From assembly GCA_958450365.1 (NCBI GenBank), contig CAUEEP010000233.1:48240-112239 (forward strand): a DNA stretch of 64,000 bases, given 5' to 3'. Shown one piece after another: positions 41,953 through 53,330 of the stretch (the stretch's first letter is position 1; every line of letters begins with the position of its first letter). The translations under genes and the position numbers were made by a program. The notes under the pieces were generated by a model. It saw only the letters and a list, made by a program, of their open reading frames with translations, searched no databases and had not been told where the DNA came from. This DNA comes from Mesorhabditis belari. Lineage: Eukaryota; Nematoda; Chromadorea; Rhabditida; Rhabditidae.

Positions 41953-44900
41953 ATGGGATATTTCCGTTTCTTTCTGCATCTTCAAAGAAAATCCCTTTTC
42001 TTATACACGGGTGCTATATTTATGCTGTTGTTGTTTTTGGAGGTGAAGAATCGAGCGAACGATGATCAAATGGTCGATCAATCTAAGGAGATTAAAAGTA
42101 AGTTGTTAATCTGGACAATTTGACTAGAAGTCAGGCTCTTTGCTTGGCCAATAAACTCATTCAGAAAACAAGGAGAATTTTGGGCCTTTGAACATGGAAC
42201 AGTACAAATTGCCGGATGGATCGTTGGACGGAAAGGAGATCTTTGTGTGGTACGCATTCTATGATCGCAGGTTTTATATTTGACTTTGAATTGAATTTCC
42301 GATCTTTTTCCGATCTTTTTCCGCCATTTTAGAGACCCAGAAGGGCCAAGGATACGAATTTTGGCGAACACGGTGTGCAAAGAATTGAGGAAAGAGGATG
42401 TGTTGATTGAGATTTCTCCAGTGATTCAACTAAAACTTGCTTGGATTGAAGCAATGGAGATAGTCAGGCTTCCAAAAACGGATAAAGTTAATGGATTTTG
42501 AGATTTCGAGAAATTTTAAACATCTCTGATATCTAGTTTAAACTAATTATCGATTAGAAAACAATTTTTTAAAGATAGCATTTGTAATGGGAATGGTTGT
42601 CGACTACAAGAAACCGATTTAACAACTGTCATCTATCGAGGAGTCATCCCTGAAGAGGTAAAGGAGTCAATAATCAATCATTCAATAATCAGATTATAAT
42701 CATTCGAAAAAATCGAAGAGCCAAAGTAAAGTTGCACAAGATGCCGGCAGAATATAAAGATCAGATCAATTCTTGTATCATTGCACCGCTATTTTGGTGA
42801 GTTTATATTATCAAAACACTTTAATAAACGATTCTATTTGATCGAACTTTTTGAATTAAACCCTTGACTTTCAAAATAATAGCGAATTCTAACCGCTTTC
42901 ATAAATACTGTAATAGTACCCCACCCCCATAATGACGGTGCGGAGTGTTGCGTAGTCTAGCTTTGAACGAGTTTTTCTCGACACTGGTTTAGGCTACAAT
43001 GCGCGCTTAGGTATCAAAAGATAGCTGAAATTCAGAGCTATTTTTTGATGCCTAAACGCGCATTGTAGCATAAACAAGTGTCGAGAAAAACTCGTTCAAA
43101 GCTAGACTACGTAACACTTCGCATCGTCATTATGGGATTGGGATACTATTATAGTATTTACGGTAGAAATCAGGTACAACGATTGGCCGAGACTTTTCGT
43201 TTTTTTCGAGTGGTGGAAGAGGAATAAGATCAACAAAATTCTCCTTCACGTTCACTCGGTTTCAGCGCCGACAATGAGAATCATCGATTATTATGTTCAA
43301 AAGGTTTTTTTTTTTGAGAAAACTTTGCAAATTTCATAAAATTTCAATTTCTAGGGCCTTGTTGAGACCCGTCCCTTCCCTTTGATGCCTTTCACATCAC
43401 AATACAATCCAAATAATCATGTTTACTATTTGGCTGAGCATTTAACAACCGCATTTTGTGGTGTTTGGTCGGACACAAAATACACGACAATGAACGACGT
43501 TGATGAGATTTTTTATGTGCGGTGAGGGAAAGGCTTGAAAATGATTTGTCTCCTTTTCTGCTTTTCAGAAATCGGAGTGAAACTCTTCTTGATGTGGTGA
43601 GACGACAAATGAATCCGGCTGAATACCCGGGTGTCGGTTAGTCATTCAAACGCATTGTTATACGTTATTAAAGTCATTTTTGGATTGGCCAAGTCGTTAG
43701 TACGTTTGGTTAGTGTTTTAAAGATCAAGATTTCGCTTCATGATCCAACAACTTTCAATAGAAAGACCTAGGAGCTCTCAATCTTGATCATCACGGTCTC
43801 GGTTTCCCGGATGAACCTTGGGATTATGGTAAATTCCCGAGAGTTAAACATTGTCAAAAAGGGACACCCGTTTGAGTCGAGTAGACCACAAAAAGTGAGT
43901 TGAAAAAAGGTTGGGATTAGATTAATTTTTCATGAGATTTCAGTACATCTACCAGACTGAATATGCAAAATTGCCTTGGGTTCACGAGATGAAAAACTTC
44001 TTTGGAAACAAGAAATCGCAAATGGTTTCTTAAAAAAGGAGTTCTAGGATTAGTAAAGTCGATTTGATACTAATAATAAGTTTTTATCAATTTTAACAAT
44101 TTCCAGCTTCCCACAGAGCAAGTGATCTATCTTCACATGCGAAATGAAATGACAAATCTCGAGGGGACACCACGAATCTATCCCGATTTTCAAATGTTTG
44201 AGGTAAAAAAAGAAATACCGTAAATACTGTAATTCCAGGGGAACCTTCGCCATACAAAATTGGTGACCCAAACAGTCACTACTTTTGAAAAAGAGTTTGG
44301 TTGAAAAGTGCTTAGAATGGCGTTGATGGGCCGGCTTATACGTTCCGCCTATACGGCCTATACGTTCCTAGGCATAAACGGATGTGGACTAGAATTTGGG
44401 TTAAGTTAAAGAGAGTGGATCCCTTTTGATATCCCACCATCTCTAACACCCCGACAACCCAACTCAACTCCTTCAACGTATTAGAGGGGAGTCCCTGTGA
44501 AATGACCGACCTGTACTGCAGTTGCATAGACCCGGAAGATATGTATCTTTATTTACAGTAATACAATAAGATGAATAGATTAGAAATGAGTGTAAGGGGA
44601 AGGGGGGACTCCAAAATGAGAGTCTCCCTTGTCCTCCTAGGCAGTCCCAAGGACCGCCCCTTCTCGGCAATAAAAGGGATAAGCACAGGGGAGGACACAT
44701 TTGCATAAGAATAGACAAATCATTCAATAATAACAATAGTAACTAAAATATCAGTTTGGCTCGGAGCTGACAGCCGTTTCGATAACCTAAAAGGGTTGGC
44801 AGTAATATTTAAAAGGATCTAAAAGAAATTTTTTAAGAAAAAATTGGATGGCGGTTATCATTTTTGAGAGTCCGATCTCCAAACATGTTTTTCGTTTGTT

Positions 44901-45619
44901 CTAGAGCAATTTCAATCGAGCTAAAGTGATTTTAAAAGATTTTTTTAAATTTGATATGTTCCAGTCCCCCTTATGTGATTTTTCGTGGAGTCCGAAGAAG
45001 AAAAGTGAAAAAATAGAAGAGCATGCCCTTCAGTTATAGTATTTACGGTCGTAGACGATTTGCGAGTTGAATAAAGCGCTTTCAGGATGAAGCAATCCCG
45101 GAGATGAGCTTCATTCTGGATCAAATTTTTGGCGACTCTCAGCCGCCATTCAGAGTTCGAGAAACGATGCTCGTTCTCAAGAATTGTACACGACGGTAAA
45201 GAATTTGTGTTACAAACATTGGAATTCCCTTAAAACAATAATGATTACCGTATTTTCTCTAATAGTAGTGCACCCAGAGCGTCCTCGAAATTCCTCGAAA
45301 TCTCGAGAACCGCTTATCAGAACCTATCGATGTGGGGTCGGAAAATGTAGCTGACGATCAGATCTTGTGGGGGATTTGAGTGTTGGGCAAAAGCTCTTCT
45401 GCAAAAGCTTGGAAACCGTAAAATCGTCACCAACTCGGCTCGCCGGAGTGCACTACTATTAGAGAAAATAGGGTATAACAATTTTACAGAGCAATGCATG
45501 AGAATCCGGGCGAAGATTGCCTCAAACCGACCGGATTAACGTGTTACTCGGCTCTGAAAGATCTCGATGAATGGGTTTATGCGAAATCGAGTGAGGACAG
45601 TCGATACTTTATAGTTTAA
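41953..45619 (+). CDS. glycosyltransferase family 92 (DUF23) type II membrane protein, possibly damaged
   Basis: The N terminus MGYFRFFLHLQRKS precedes one anchor helix (LFLYTGAIFMLLLFLEV), as in Golgi type II enzymes. Exons followed: 41953-42097, 42165-42270, 42333-42486, about 42575-42657, about 42700-42796, 43174-43303, 43355-43521, 43569-43636, 43772-43842, 43944-44024, 44107-44202, 45085-45195 and 45490-45619. Family marks are EIFVWYAFYDRR, CIIAPLFWYNDW, KINKILLHVHSVSAPTM, DVDEIF (the DxD-like motif), KYIYQTEYAKLPWVH, YLHMRNEM and a final Cys pair with DLDEWVYAKS. GT92 enzymes add galactose to glycans. Two spots do not close cleanly: the exon 3-4 junction does not keep frame, and near 43842 a Ser-Arg-rich stretch that belongs to the family lies one frame away from what precedes it. 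Several introns hold MITEs. Confidence 0.78.
42907..43166. mobile_element. foldback MITE family A in intron 5 of the GT92 gene
   Basis: CTGTAATAGTACCCCACCCC at the left and GATACTATTATAGTATTTACGG at the right. The whole element is a palindrome with arms of about 120 bp around ATTCAGAGCTATTTTTTGATG. It ends 7 bp before the intron's 3' splice site. Confidence 0.85.
44219..45050. mobile_element. inverted-end element in GT92 intron 11 (copy 2 of the 3.5-kb repeat), carrying an insert
   Basis: CCGTAAATACTGTAATTCC at the left and TATAGTATTTACGG at the right; the flanks match 3531-3952. A roughly 430-bp GC-rich insert (44330-44765) interrupts it. On the minus strand the insert contains AATAAAG-like and TG...CA boundaries (44698 to 44495) and could be a solo LTR, but no target duplication was found. 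Confidence 0.6.
45244..45475. mobile_element. MITE family B, copy 4, in GT92 intron 12
   Basis: ACCGTATTTTCTCTAATAGTAG and TACTATTAGAGAAAATAGGG ends; same body and orientation as copy 3. Confidence 0.85.
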
Positions 45620-45839
45620 GGGTTTTCATAGAATAATTCTTATATTTTACACCACTTTGACAAAGAATAAACAAGTTTCACAGTAAAACAAATTTCACAG
45701 TGCTTTAGATCACTTGGTTTTGATTTTTAAAAAACTAAGCCTCAATCTTTGCTCGTTTCAAAAACGCTGCTCAACGCGATCCGATAATAATTGAGCTGAA
45801 AAGTTTGCCAACCCTTTTCCCCACAAAACAACACAACCA

Positions 45840-47084
45840 ATGACACTTTTATTAAAAATTATTTTATATTCAGCTATTTTTTTGAATGTTAAATCATTTA
45901 TTCAATACGATTATCGAAATGAGAATCCAAAAATCCCGGGAATTATACTGAATGAGCTTTTCAATGGCACTAATTTACACCTTTCTGATGGAAGTAATCT
46001 GCTAGAAAGGGCTTACGATGTAATCAAAGAAAAAACGATAAAAGTTAATCATTTTGCAGTTTTTCCATGACGATATTGGTTGGGTGAAGAGCTGTAAGAA
46101 TAAAATCAAATTGACGGAAGAGTGGACAAGAGATTGGATCGAGGTTGATCAATCAGATTTTGAATGAAGCTCTTCATTTTAGAATAGTATCGTCAGAAAT
46201 CAATTAAATGCAATAATGCAAGCCTCATGTGTTGTTGATCGATACTTTCAACGACATCTCGTTCCCGCAATGCGTGACACGTTTGGAATGAGTAAAGAGA
46301 ATGTTCGCAAAGTGAGTTTACAAGAATTTGCTATAAAGCCACTGTGTTATATATATATATAGATACTTTATTCATGATCTGAGATAAAGTACGCAAGATT
46401 TAAGATTAATACAAATGAATTCATAAACATAAAAACGAAAAGGACGGATAAAAAGCAACACGATACAATGGGAATAATGTGTCGCCCGTATTCTTCATCA
46501 AGCAAATCAAAGTCTTTTTATATAGATACTTTATTTAGGACCTGAAATAAAGTACGCAAGAATTTAAGATTAATACACATGAATTCATACACATAAAAAC
46601 GAAAAGGACGGATAAAAAGCAAAACGATCTAATGGAAATAATGTATGTAATATATGGCTTTCACAGATAACGTCAAGAATCCACTAGAGCTTCAAGAACA
46701 AGATCATCTACAGATAATTTAAAGGTTTCGAGATTATTGGACTCTCTCAAAACTCTGTGAAGTCGATTCCAAATTCTGACAGTTCTTATTGGAAAGGAGT
46801 TATACACAAATTTATTGAAGGTGACTGGAATTTCTAAAACGAAAGAACCTCTCCTTGAATTAAACGTGGGATTAACTTTAAATCAATCTCGAAAAAGAGG
46901 GATAGATAGCCTGTAGTTTACAATTTTGAAACATTCTATTAAATCCGTGACCAAGCGGCGGTGTCTAAGAGATTTAAGATCAAAGATTTTGAGTCGATCT
47001 GTGTAACTAACAGATAGACTCAAAGATTTTGAGTCTATCTGTAGCTAACACAGATAGACTATCTTCAGTCTATCTGTCTTTGCG

Positions 47085-47120
<36 letters not shown>

Positions 47121-47969
47121 TTTATTCATGGGGCGAATAGAAGCGAATCAGATAATGATAACTGCTACAATACTCTCACCGAAAAAAGAGAGAAAACTAA
47201 AGATAGTACAGTAAGAGTACAGTTAGGAAACAATGATACAAAAAGATTAAATATAGGGCAGATTTGACATGGCAATAAGATCTAATTCGTTCACAGATAC
47301 TTTGAATTTTATATATTATATCTATCTTTTATTGACAAGGCGAAACTTTTAGGTGAATTTTAAAATTTAAAAGTTATTCAGTTTGTGCTAACACTTTTTC
47401 TACAGTTTTATTGTAAAGATTAGTGTTTTGAAGGCTTCTGGTTGAGTTGCAAGAGTCGGAAGTTTTCCTGAATTTAAAAATTTCAATCAAATGATATCCC
47501 AGCGCTTCAGTTTCGTCAAAGCTACTATAAAATCGTGAGTCGTTATCACAATGATCTCAACGCGTGTGTTTGGGCGGCTTTAGGCAATGATGGATACACT
47601 CAAGTTTGTTTGTTTTCATTACTTTTTCAGTAAAATAGCAAAGAAATCTAAAAAACAAAGCCTTAACTCAAATTTTGCAAATTCTAATTAAGATTTGCAA
47701 CTTTTCAGTCATACAAACCGTGGATGGCTTCAAGAGACACGATAATGGTTCAAATTTTGACCGAATCCGCAGTGCTGGTTGGTTTTCTTAAAGTTGAATG
47801 GGAATAAATGCTTGAAACAGTTTTTCTTTAGGATTCCATTCGTCCACTCACGAAAAACTATCGACAAACAATCACAGAATCATTCAAATTTCTTCGACGC
47901 AACCTTTCAAAACCACTTTTCGATTTGAGCACTTTTTTGAAAAAGGGTACAATTTATTATGTCAGTTGA
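45840..47969 (+). CDS. secreted protein of unknown family
   Basis: Six exons, every junction in phase 0: 45840-46019, 46060-46143, 46183-46311, 47511-47603, 47709-47777 and 47832-47969, giving 230 residues. MTLLLKIILYSAIFLNVKS is a signal peptide. The body has scattered cysteines (SCKNK, QASCVV, NACVWA), two N-glycosylation sites near the start (FNGTN), and is otherwise helical-looking (RQTITESFKFLRR). I do not recognise a domain. The last exon has a paralogue at 34.46 kb, so this is a multi-copy family in this genome. Intron 3 (1.2 kb) is filled by a retrotransposon fragment. The last codons enter a repeat shared with 55.27-55.55 kb. Confidence 0.7.
46360..47020 (-). mobile_element. 3' end of a non-LTR retrotransposon (LINE)
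   Basis: The minus strand reads LRHRRLVTDLIECFKIVN (about 46970), then GSFVLEIPVTFNKFVYNSFP, IRTVRIWNRLHRVL and NLETFKL before a stop near 46671. This is the standard C-terminal tail of LINE reverse transcriptases (RRL-x-x-DL, N-x-F-x-x-R-x-x-x-W-N). A 3' UTR follows with a tandem 128-bp duplication (46518-46645 and 46361-46488), each containing ATAAAGTAYGC. It is 5'-truncated and sits in intron 3 of the secreted gene. Confidence 0.7.
47089..47118. repeat. (TA)n microsatellite
   Basis: Fifteen TA dinucleotides, next to the retrotransposon fragment and preceded by TCAAAGATTTTGAGTCTATC-type short repeats. Confidence 0.9.
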
Positions 47970-49095
47970 TCAGTGAATAAACTTGTTCAATTTTGGAATA
48001 TTTGGATCTTTTCGCCATTATTCAAAATCAACTTTGACTTTCAAGTTCAAGAAAAAAGAAGTCGAAACGAATGTTTTCTTCCCTTCATTGTCTAAGCAGC
48101 TGCAATGTCACTATGATTCCTTTTAAAACTTCCAAACAAAAGCAAATCGTTTCTCTCAGTAATCGAATGTCTGAAGAAAGCTTAAAACCTAAAAAGTTTT
48201 CCTAGTTGATTGCTGGTAAATTCAGCACGATATTATGAGTCTGTTATAAGAGGGAAATTCGATTTGGATGAAGAATTCACTTAAAGAAAGTCTTTTCTAT
48301 GAGCCTTTCTATGACATTTCTATAACATCAAAAACTCGAGCATTGCACCGAAATTGTGATCCACCCAAAGTCGGATCACTTTTGGATTTGTTCTTGCCAG
48401 TTTTTCGGATTCTAATGGGAAAAATGAGTCCCAGTAGAGTGTTTTGCTTTGATTGAGCCGCTTTTCTGAGAGAAATTTGGAGAAACGCTCGGAAACGATC
48501 GAATAAATCGATGGCTTGTCCGAGTTGTTCGTGAGAAGTCGAATCTTTGAATCGAAACAAAAGCAAATCGCTTCTCTCAGTAATCGAATGTCTGAAGAAA
48601 GCTTAAAATCCAAAAAGTTTTCCTAGTCAATTGCTGGTAAATACAGCACGATATTATGAGTCTTTTACAAGAGGGAAATTCGATTTGGATCAAGAATTTA
48701 TTTAAAGAAGGTCTTTTCTAAGAGGCTTGGGATCATTGTTGTATCGAAGAAGTTACTTTATCATTGCTAAAAAAGTGATAGCTTTTAATTGTTTATTCAA
48801 TTTTTGGCCCCTAGGGCCTTCCAAAAATTGCGCTAACACCCATATTTCAGGGCAGAAAGCGACGGGTAATTGGTATCAGTTTTCAACCAGCAATAAACGC
48901 ACCTCGGCTAGGCCTCATTGGTCACGTTATCGCCTCTGCGCAAAGCTGATTTCAAGGAGGAAAGAGAAGGGTATAGGGAAAAGACGTGTGCAAGAAAGCA
49001 CGCGTTTCCGCGACTGCACAGAAAACGGCAGAGGTTTTGTGAAAGAGCCAGATAGGTAGGCCTAATTGACTTCAAATAATGCTCCTTTTATCGTA
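47950..49095. repeat. dispersed repeat family D, left inverted partner
   Basis: 47950-48260 (ATTTATTATGTCAGTTGATC ... AATTCAGCACGATATTATGA) equals the reverse of 55270-55550. 48570-49095 (from TCTCTCAGTAATCGAATGTC through TTTTTGGCCCCTAGGGCC to TAATCTCCCG) equals the reverse of 54828-55345. Between them is a 300-bp segment (48260-48560) not present in the partner. It contains an open frame of more than 85 codons (see 48780). Confidence 0.8.
48780..49059 (+). other. open frame conserved in both copies of repeat D
   Basis: Reads LFNFWPLGPSKNCANTHISG, then QKATGNWYQFSTSNK, RTSARPHWSRYRLCAK and a basic tail. The same frame is open in the inverted partner (55137-54877, minus) with only conservative changes up to the basic tail. 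No family recognised; it could be a transposon-encoded peptide or an accident of a young repeat. Confidence 0.35.
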
Positions 49096-49099
49096 ATCT

Positions 49100-50120
49100 C
49101 CCGACACTTTTCATCGCATAGGCCATTGATAAGTAATTCGTGGCAATACTAATTGGGTTTTCGAGAGAATCGATGAAAATATAGGATTGGGATTGATGCA
49201 AAAACTTTTGAAAGAGATAAGCGAGCTTAAAAATGTTCGTAAAACTCAAGGAAACGCTAGACCGATCCAATTTTTTACAAATTTTTGAAAAACTTCTAAT
49301 CGATTTGGGAAATGAGAGGGATTTTGAAGAAGAATTCGAGAAATTCTTTTTTTAATCTAGTCCAGAAAACAAGTCTCTATGGTTTTTTGACAAGTGAAAG
49401 TTTCGCCGATATTTCTGGCGTACTTTACAAGAAAATGATTACCAATATAGGCCAAAGAACTGTAGTTATTTGCTTAGTTCGAATTCGAGAAATTCTTTTT
49501 TGATCGAAGTTCGGTGATGTGGAAATAATATTTCAAATTCTCATCAAATCGCAAGTGTATTTTATTGTTAATTTTGTTGTACCGCTAGTAAGTTTTTATT
49601 TTTTATGAACCAAATAAATGATTGATAATAAGCATTGAATTTGGGAAATGATTGCAAAGATTGTGTTTTGATCAGTTTATGATCCGTTTATTGGTCTTTT
49701 TAGAGTTCTTTGAGTGATGATAAAATGCTATACAAAATCTACTAACAGTTAATTTCGATTTGATTTGATTGCGATCGAATTTGTTTCGGAAAATCTCGCC
49801 ATTTCCACATGATTCAACTCGACAATGACTCTTTGTAAGCAGATGATTTATTCGATGACCACAGACAGACATTTTAGAAGAGATTGTAAGCAAAAAGGGG
49901 AATCTTGAAAAGAGTTTTATGCTTGAAGATAAGGATGGGTGAGTGGACAAACTGAATGGCTCAGACTGAGAGTTTAAAGGACACTTGGTGTACTTGTGAC
50001 AATCGATTAATAGCTTGATAAGACGATAGAAATTGGGTGGGTGGACAAACTGAGTCGACTGAAAGTTTGAAAAGCACACTTTCAGTACTTGAAATAAGGC
50101 TTTTCTATTGGAAACATTCT
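49100..50120. other. intergenic, weak coding traces
   Basis: 49195-49350 (+) contains NVRKTQGNARPIQF and KLKETLDRSNFLQIFEKLLI in overlapping frames, possibly a decayed exon. 49928-50070 contains an imperfect duplication around GGTGGACAAACTGA. No gene supported. Confidence 0.3.
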
Positions 50121-50126
50121 TTGGAA

Positions 50127-53100
50127 ATGTTCAAATTTCAACTATTGATGGGTATTTTCTGCTTGAAAGGATGTCAGTTTTGACTTTATAAATTCAAAAT
50201 CTCAATTTTAGTGTACGGTGCGCAAACGATTAACTTAACTGAACTCGATTCGACATGGGTTGTGAGTGGATATCAGACGAAATTGCTTTCGGTATTTCTT
50301 TTTTCGCTTGTTCTTTTTGCTTTAGTTCTATTAAATGATGCTATTTGATGGTTTTTATACTTGCACAATTGGATTACGGTTGTTTTCTAAAACGTGTGCT
50401 TTTAGAAGGATGCATTCAAGCAAATCCAGCTCCAAGCAAATCCAGCTCCAAGCAAATCCAGTTCCAAGCAAATCCAGTTCCAAGCAAAGCCAGTTCCAAA
50501 CAAATCCAGTTCCAAGCAAATCCAGTTCCAAGCAAATCCAGTTCCAAGCAAATCCAGTTCCAAGCAAATCCAGTTCCAAGCAAATCCAGTTCCAAGCAAA
50601 TCCAGTTCCAAGCAAAGCCAGTTCCAAACAAATCCAGTTCCAAGCAAATCCAGTTCCAAGCAAATCCAGTTCCAAGCAAATCCAGTTCCAAGCAAAGCCA
50701 GTTTCAAGCAAATCCAGTTCCAAGCAAATCCAGTTCCAAACAAATCCAAGCAAATCCAGTTCTCTTTCAGCCAATCACCATACTCAGTGGTGCATACTAC
50801 TCTGTTCAATTCATGGTGAAATTCGAAAACGGAACAAAGCAAACAGATACCGATTTTGTGATTACTGATTCGTCGAATACAACGATTGAGTGAACTTTTT
50901 CCATTTTTGAAAATTGATTTCTCATTTAGTTCAAAAACATTGAATTCGACAAAGATGCAAGCTTTCCTTGGAACAATCACGATCGTCGACAAGTCGCCCG
51001 TTAGCTCGTACAGTCTCAGTTTTCGACTTGTCAACTGGACAGATTGTAAAGATTTCGTCGTAAAACTTGTCAAGTGACATTTCAATATCGAGAATCACAC
51101 CTCTAGTTAGTTGTGATCGCTTTAAAACCTTAAAAAAAAAGTCTAAAACTGGCTGAAAATCATGAACATCTCAGCAACTTCTTCGCTTCTTTTTTATGGG
51201 AGTCGCATTTTCACGATTGTCCCAAACGATGGCTACTTGCACACATATTCGAATCCGGTTTGTGAAAATAAGGAAATAGATAGACAAAATTCATTTCTAA
51301 GCTACACTTCTTACACTTCTTAGTGGGTTTTAGTGAATAAATTTTATTTTAGAGCTCTGGTAATTATGGTGCATTTGCGATCTTCACGGCAATGCCATCA
51401 CTTTATGCTTCGCCGACAATTTCCCTTAGGCCAACAAATCAGGTAGACAATTCCCTTAGGCCAACAAATCAGGTAGACAATTCCCTTAGGCCAACCAACC
51501 AATCAGGTAGACAATTCCCTTAGGCCAACCAACAAATCAGGTAGACAATTCCCTTAGGCCAACCAACCAATCAGGTAGACAATTCGGCTATCTTTAACTT
51601 GATTTTCTAAAAAGGTGGACAAATTAACGTATCCATTAGAAAGAAAGAATGAAGATAGTTTTATGATTCGGAACGTTTGATTCGGAGCTTTTGATTCAGA
51701 ACTTTTCATTCGGAACTTCAGGTGAAGGCCGGCTGTGAGCATTTAGTGTATCAAGGTGGTTATCCTGCAGCAGCTGGTGCAAATCGCTATCTCATTCACA
51801 CTTTCAAGTTCGAGATTTCCAAATCTACTTTATTTGACTTCATCGAACATTTGAGACAATACCCAAATTTCAGCTCAGCGAACACTGGCCCCGCTTCCTC
51901 TTTGTCGTTCATTCCATCATATTCAGCTACCATTTCTGTTCCTCCAAATTGTCCAATTTCAATAGATGCAGCCGATTACAGTAAAGGTTGGTTGGCTTTC
52001 GGGTAATGTACAAATTCACTTGTAGATTATTCTGGTAAGCATGGAGTGCTGATGAATGTTGTGCCGAGAAATGGTTTTGTGATGAGTCGAGATTATCCGA
52101 ATAGTATGATCGGGAGTGGAAATGGTGGAATGAATGTGAATTTGCAGTATGCACTCAATTCTAGTGGTAATTCTCAAAATCTAACTTTAAAATAGGTACT
52201 ACATTGGTCCTCTGGAGTTTTACCAAAAGTTTTAAAGGGGGAGTATGAATCGCGGCCGGGTGACCATAAAAAATTTTAGTCTTTAGGACGTCTTTAGCGC
52301 TTTGATTGACACAATTAGATCCTTTTTCCATTTGTGGTCGTTTCCATTTTAGCTTTCTCAAATAGGTGCCTTTTAGAAAACGCATTACTCGAGCGGAACA
52401 CACTCTAATAGATAGATTAGGGTGATTTGTTGACCTTTTGCATTATCTAAACATAAAATAATAAAAATCTAAAGACCGAAAGTCTAAAGAAAACAAAAAG
52501 AAAACATAATGCCTGACTTTTGCTTTACTTTCGCACTTACCTTGTAGATGAACTACGCGAGCCTTGCAGCGTCTACAAAAAATTTGTAAACCCATCAAAT
52601 CACTCTAGCCGGGTGATTTTTATTCTTTTTATAATAAAATCAACGATATTAAAATAAAAAAACAGGTGGTTGCCGTAAAAAAATGTTTATGGTCACCCGG
52701 TCGCGATTAATACCCCCCTGTGTGCAGTATGCACTCAATTCTAGTGGTAATTTTCAAAAGCTAACTTTAAAATAGGTACTACATTGCACCAGAGGACCAA
52801 TGCATTGGTTCTCTGGAGTTTTACCAAAAGCTTTCAGTTGAATCCTGCAATTCCCAGTGTCAAAAATGTTATAGCCAAAGAGAATCACTAAATTTTAGTT
52901 TTTGCTAATCAAAGTGTTTACTTCAACATTTTGGTTGATCAATTTTTTGATGGCCAAGCTGGGACGCCACAATTAAAGCTTTCATTTGATAATCAAGTCG
53001 GATATATGTGAGAGATTTCTGAGATTCTTTTAAAAAACTTTTAAAACTTTAGATTAAACAAAACGACCACTGGATTCTCTCAGAATCGAAATGCTTCCTC

Positions 53101-53330
53101 ATTTCGGGTAAATTAAAAATAAAATCCTCCAATTAAAGTCATGATTTCAGGTCGAATTCACCACGTCGAATACAACTGGAGCAAATTTCTTGCTTCATTT
53201 CAGCACCTCAACAACTTCAACAACTGATTCTCCGACAAGGACAACGACAAGGACAACAAAGAGTATTCAAAATGTTTCGTTTCTTTTTGTTTTTGTTCTT
53301 GCACTCTTTCATTGTTGTTTGAAAGCTTAA
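50127..53330 (+). CDS. secreted CUB-like protein, probably GPI-anchored
   Basis: Exons followed: 50127-50172 (signal MFKFQLLMGIFCLKG), 50212-50291, 50771-50889, about 50936-51070, about 51165-51257, 51353-51442, 51722-51986, 52026-52166, 52899-53007, about 53055-53108 and about 53153-53330. The sequence shows two repeats of the nematode CUB-like fold: TWVVSGYQTKLLS, ILSGAYYSVQFMVKF, NWTDCKDFVV, SSLLFYGSRIFTIVP, SGNYGAFAIFTAM, then GCEHLVYQGGYP and NCPISIDAADYS, and again GVLMNVVPRNGF and NILVDQFFDG. The C terminus is Thr-rich (STSTTSTTDSPTRTTTR) and ends in a hydrophobic tail (FLFVFVLALFHCCLKA), the pattern of a GPI signal. The junction around 51070-51165 did not close in frame. C. elegans CUB-like genes are often pathogen-induced. 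Introns 2, 6 and 8 contain repeats or elements. Confidence 0.75.
50418..50762. repeat. 16-bp minisatellite in intron 2 of the CUB-like gene
   Basis: About 21 copies of CAAGCAAATCCAGTTC with C/T and A/G variants. All six frames stay open, which produces long false proteins on both strands. The acceptor TTCTCTTTCAG at 50760-50770 and the phase of the next exon put it in the intron. Confidence 0.9.
51412..51582. repeat. tandem copies of an exon end plus splice donor
   Basis: AATTCCCTTAGGCCAACAAA TCAG|GTAGAC is repeated about five times (donor GTs near 51443, 51473, 51507, 51541 and 51575). The first unit is the end of the coding exon; each later unit has the same donor. Unit lengths are 30, then 34 bp. 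Confidence 0.85.
52237..52718. mobile_element. DNA element with GGGGG...GGTGACCATAAA ends
   Basis: GGGGGAGTATGAATCGCGGC plus CGGGTGACCATAAA at the left, mirrored by TTTATGGTCACCCGGTCGCG then TTAATACCCCCC at the right. Interior non-coding. It lies in intron 8 of the CUB-like gene, with a flanking 90-bp segment (GCAGTATGCACTCAATTCTA ... TACCAAAAG) duplicated on both sides. Confidence 0.8.

Noticed and set aside
44495..44698. Solo LTR in the GT92 intron (TGTCC...TTTCACA on the minus strand)
   Set aside because: Boundaries and polyadenylation-like signal are suggestive, but no target-site duplication or second copy was seen.
50335..51085. Five overlapping open frames rich in SKSSSKQIQFQ or LELDLLGTGFAWN
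   Set aside because: The 16-bp repeat stays open in all frames. Trying to include it as coding fails on splice phase with the next CUB exon.
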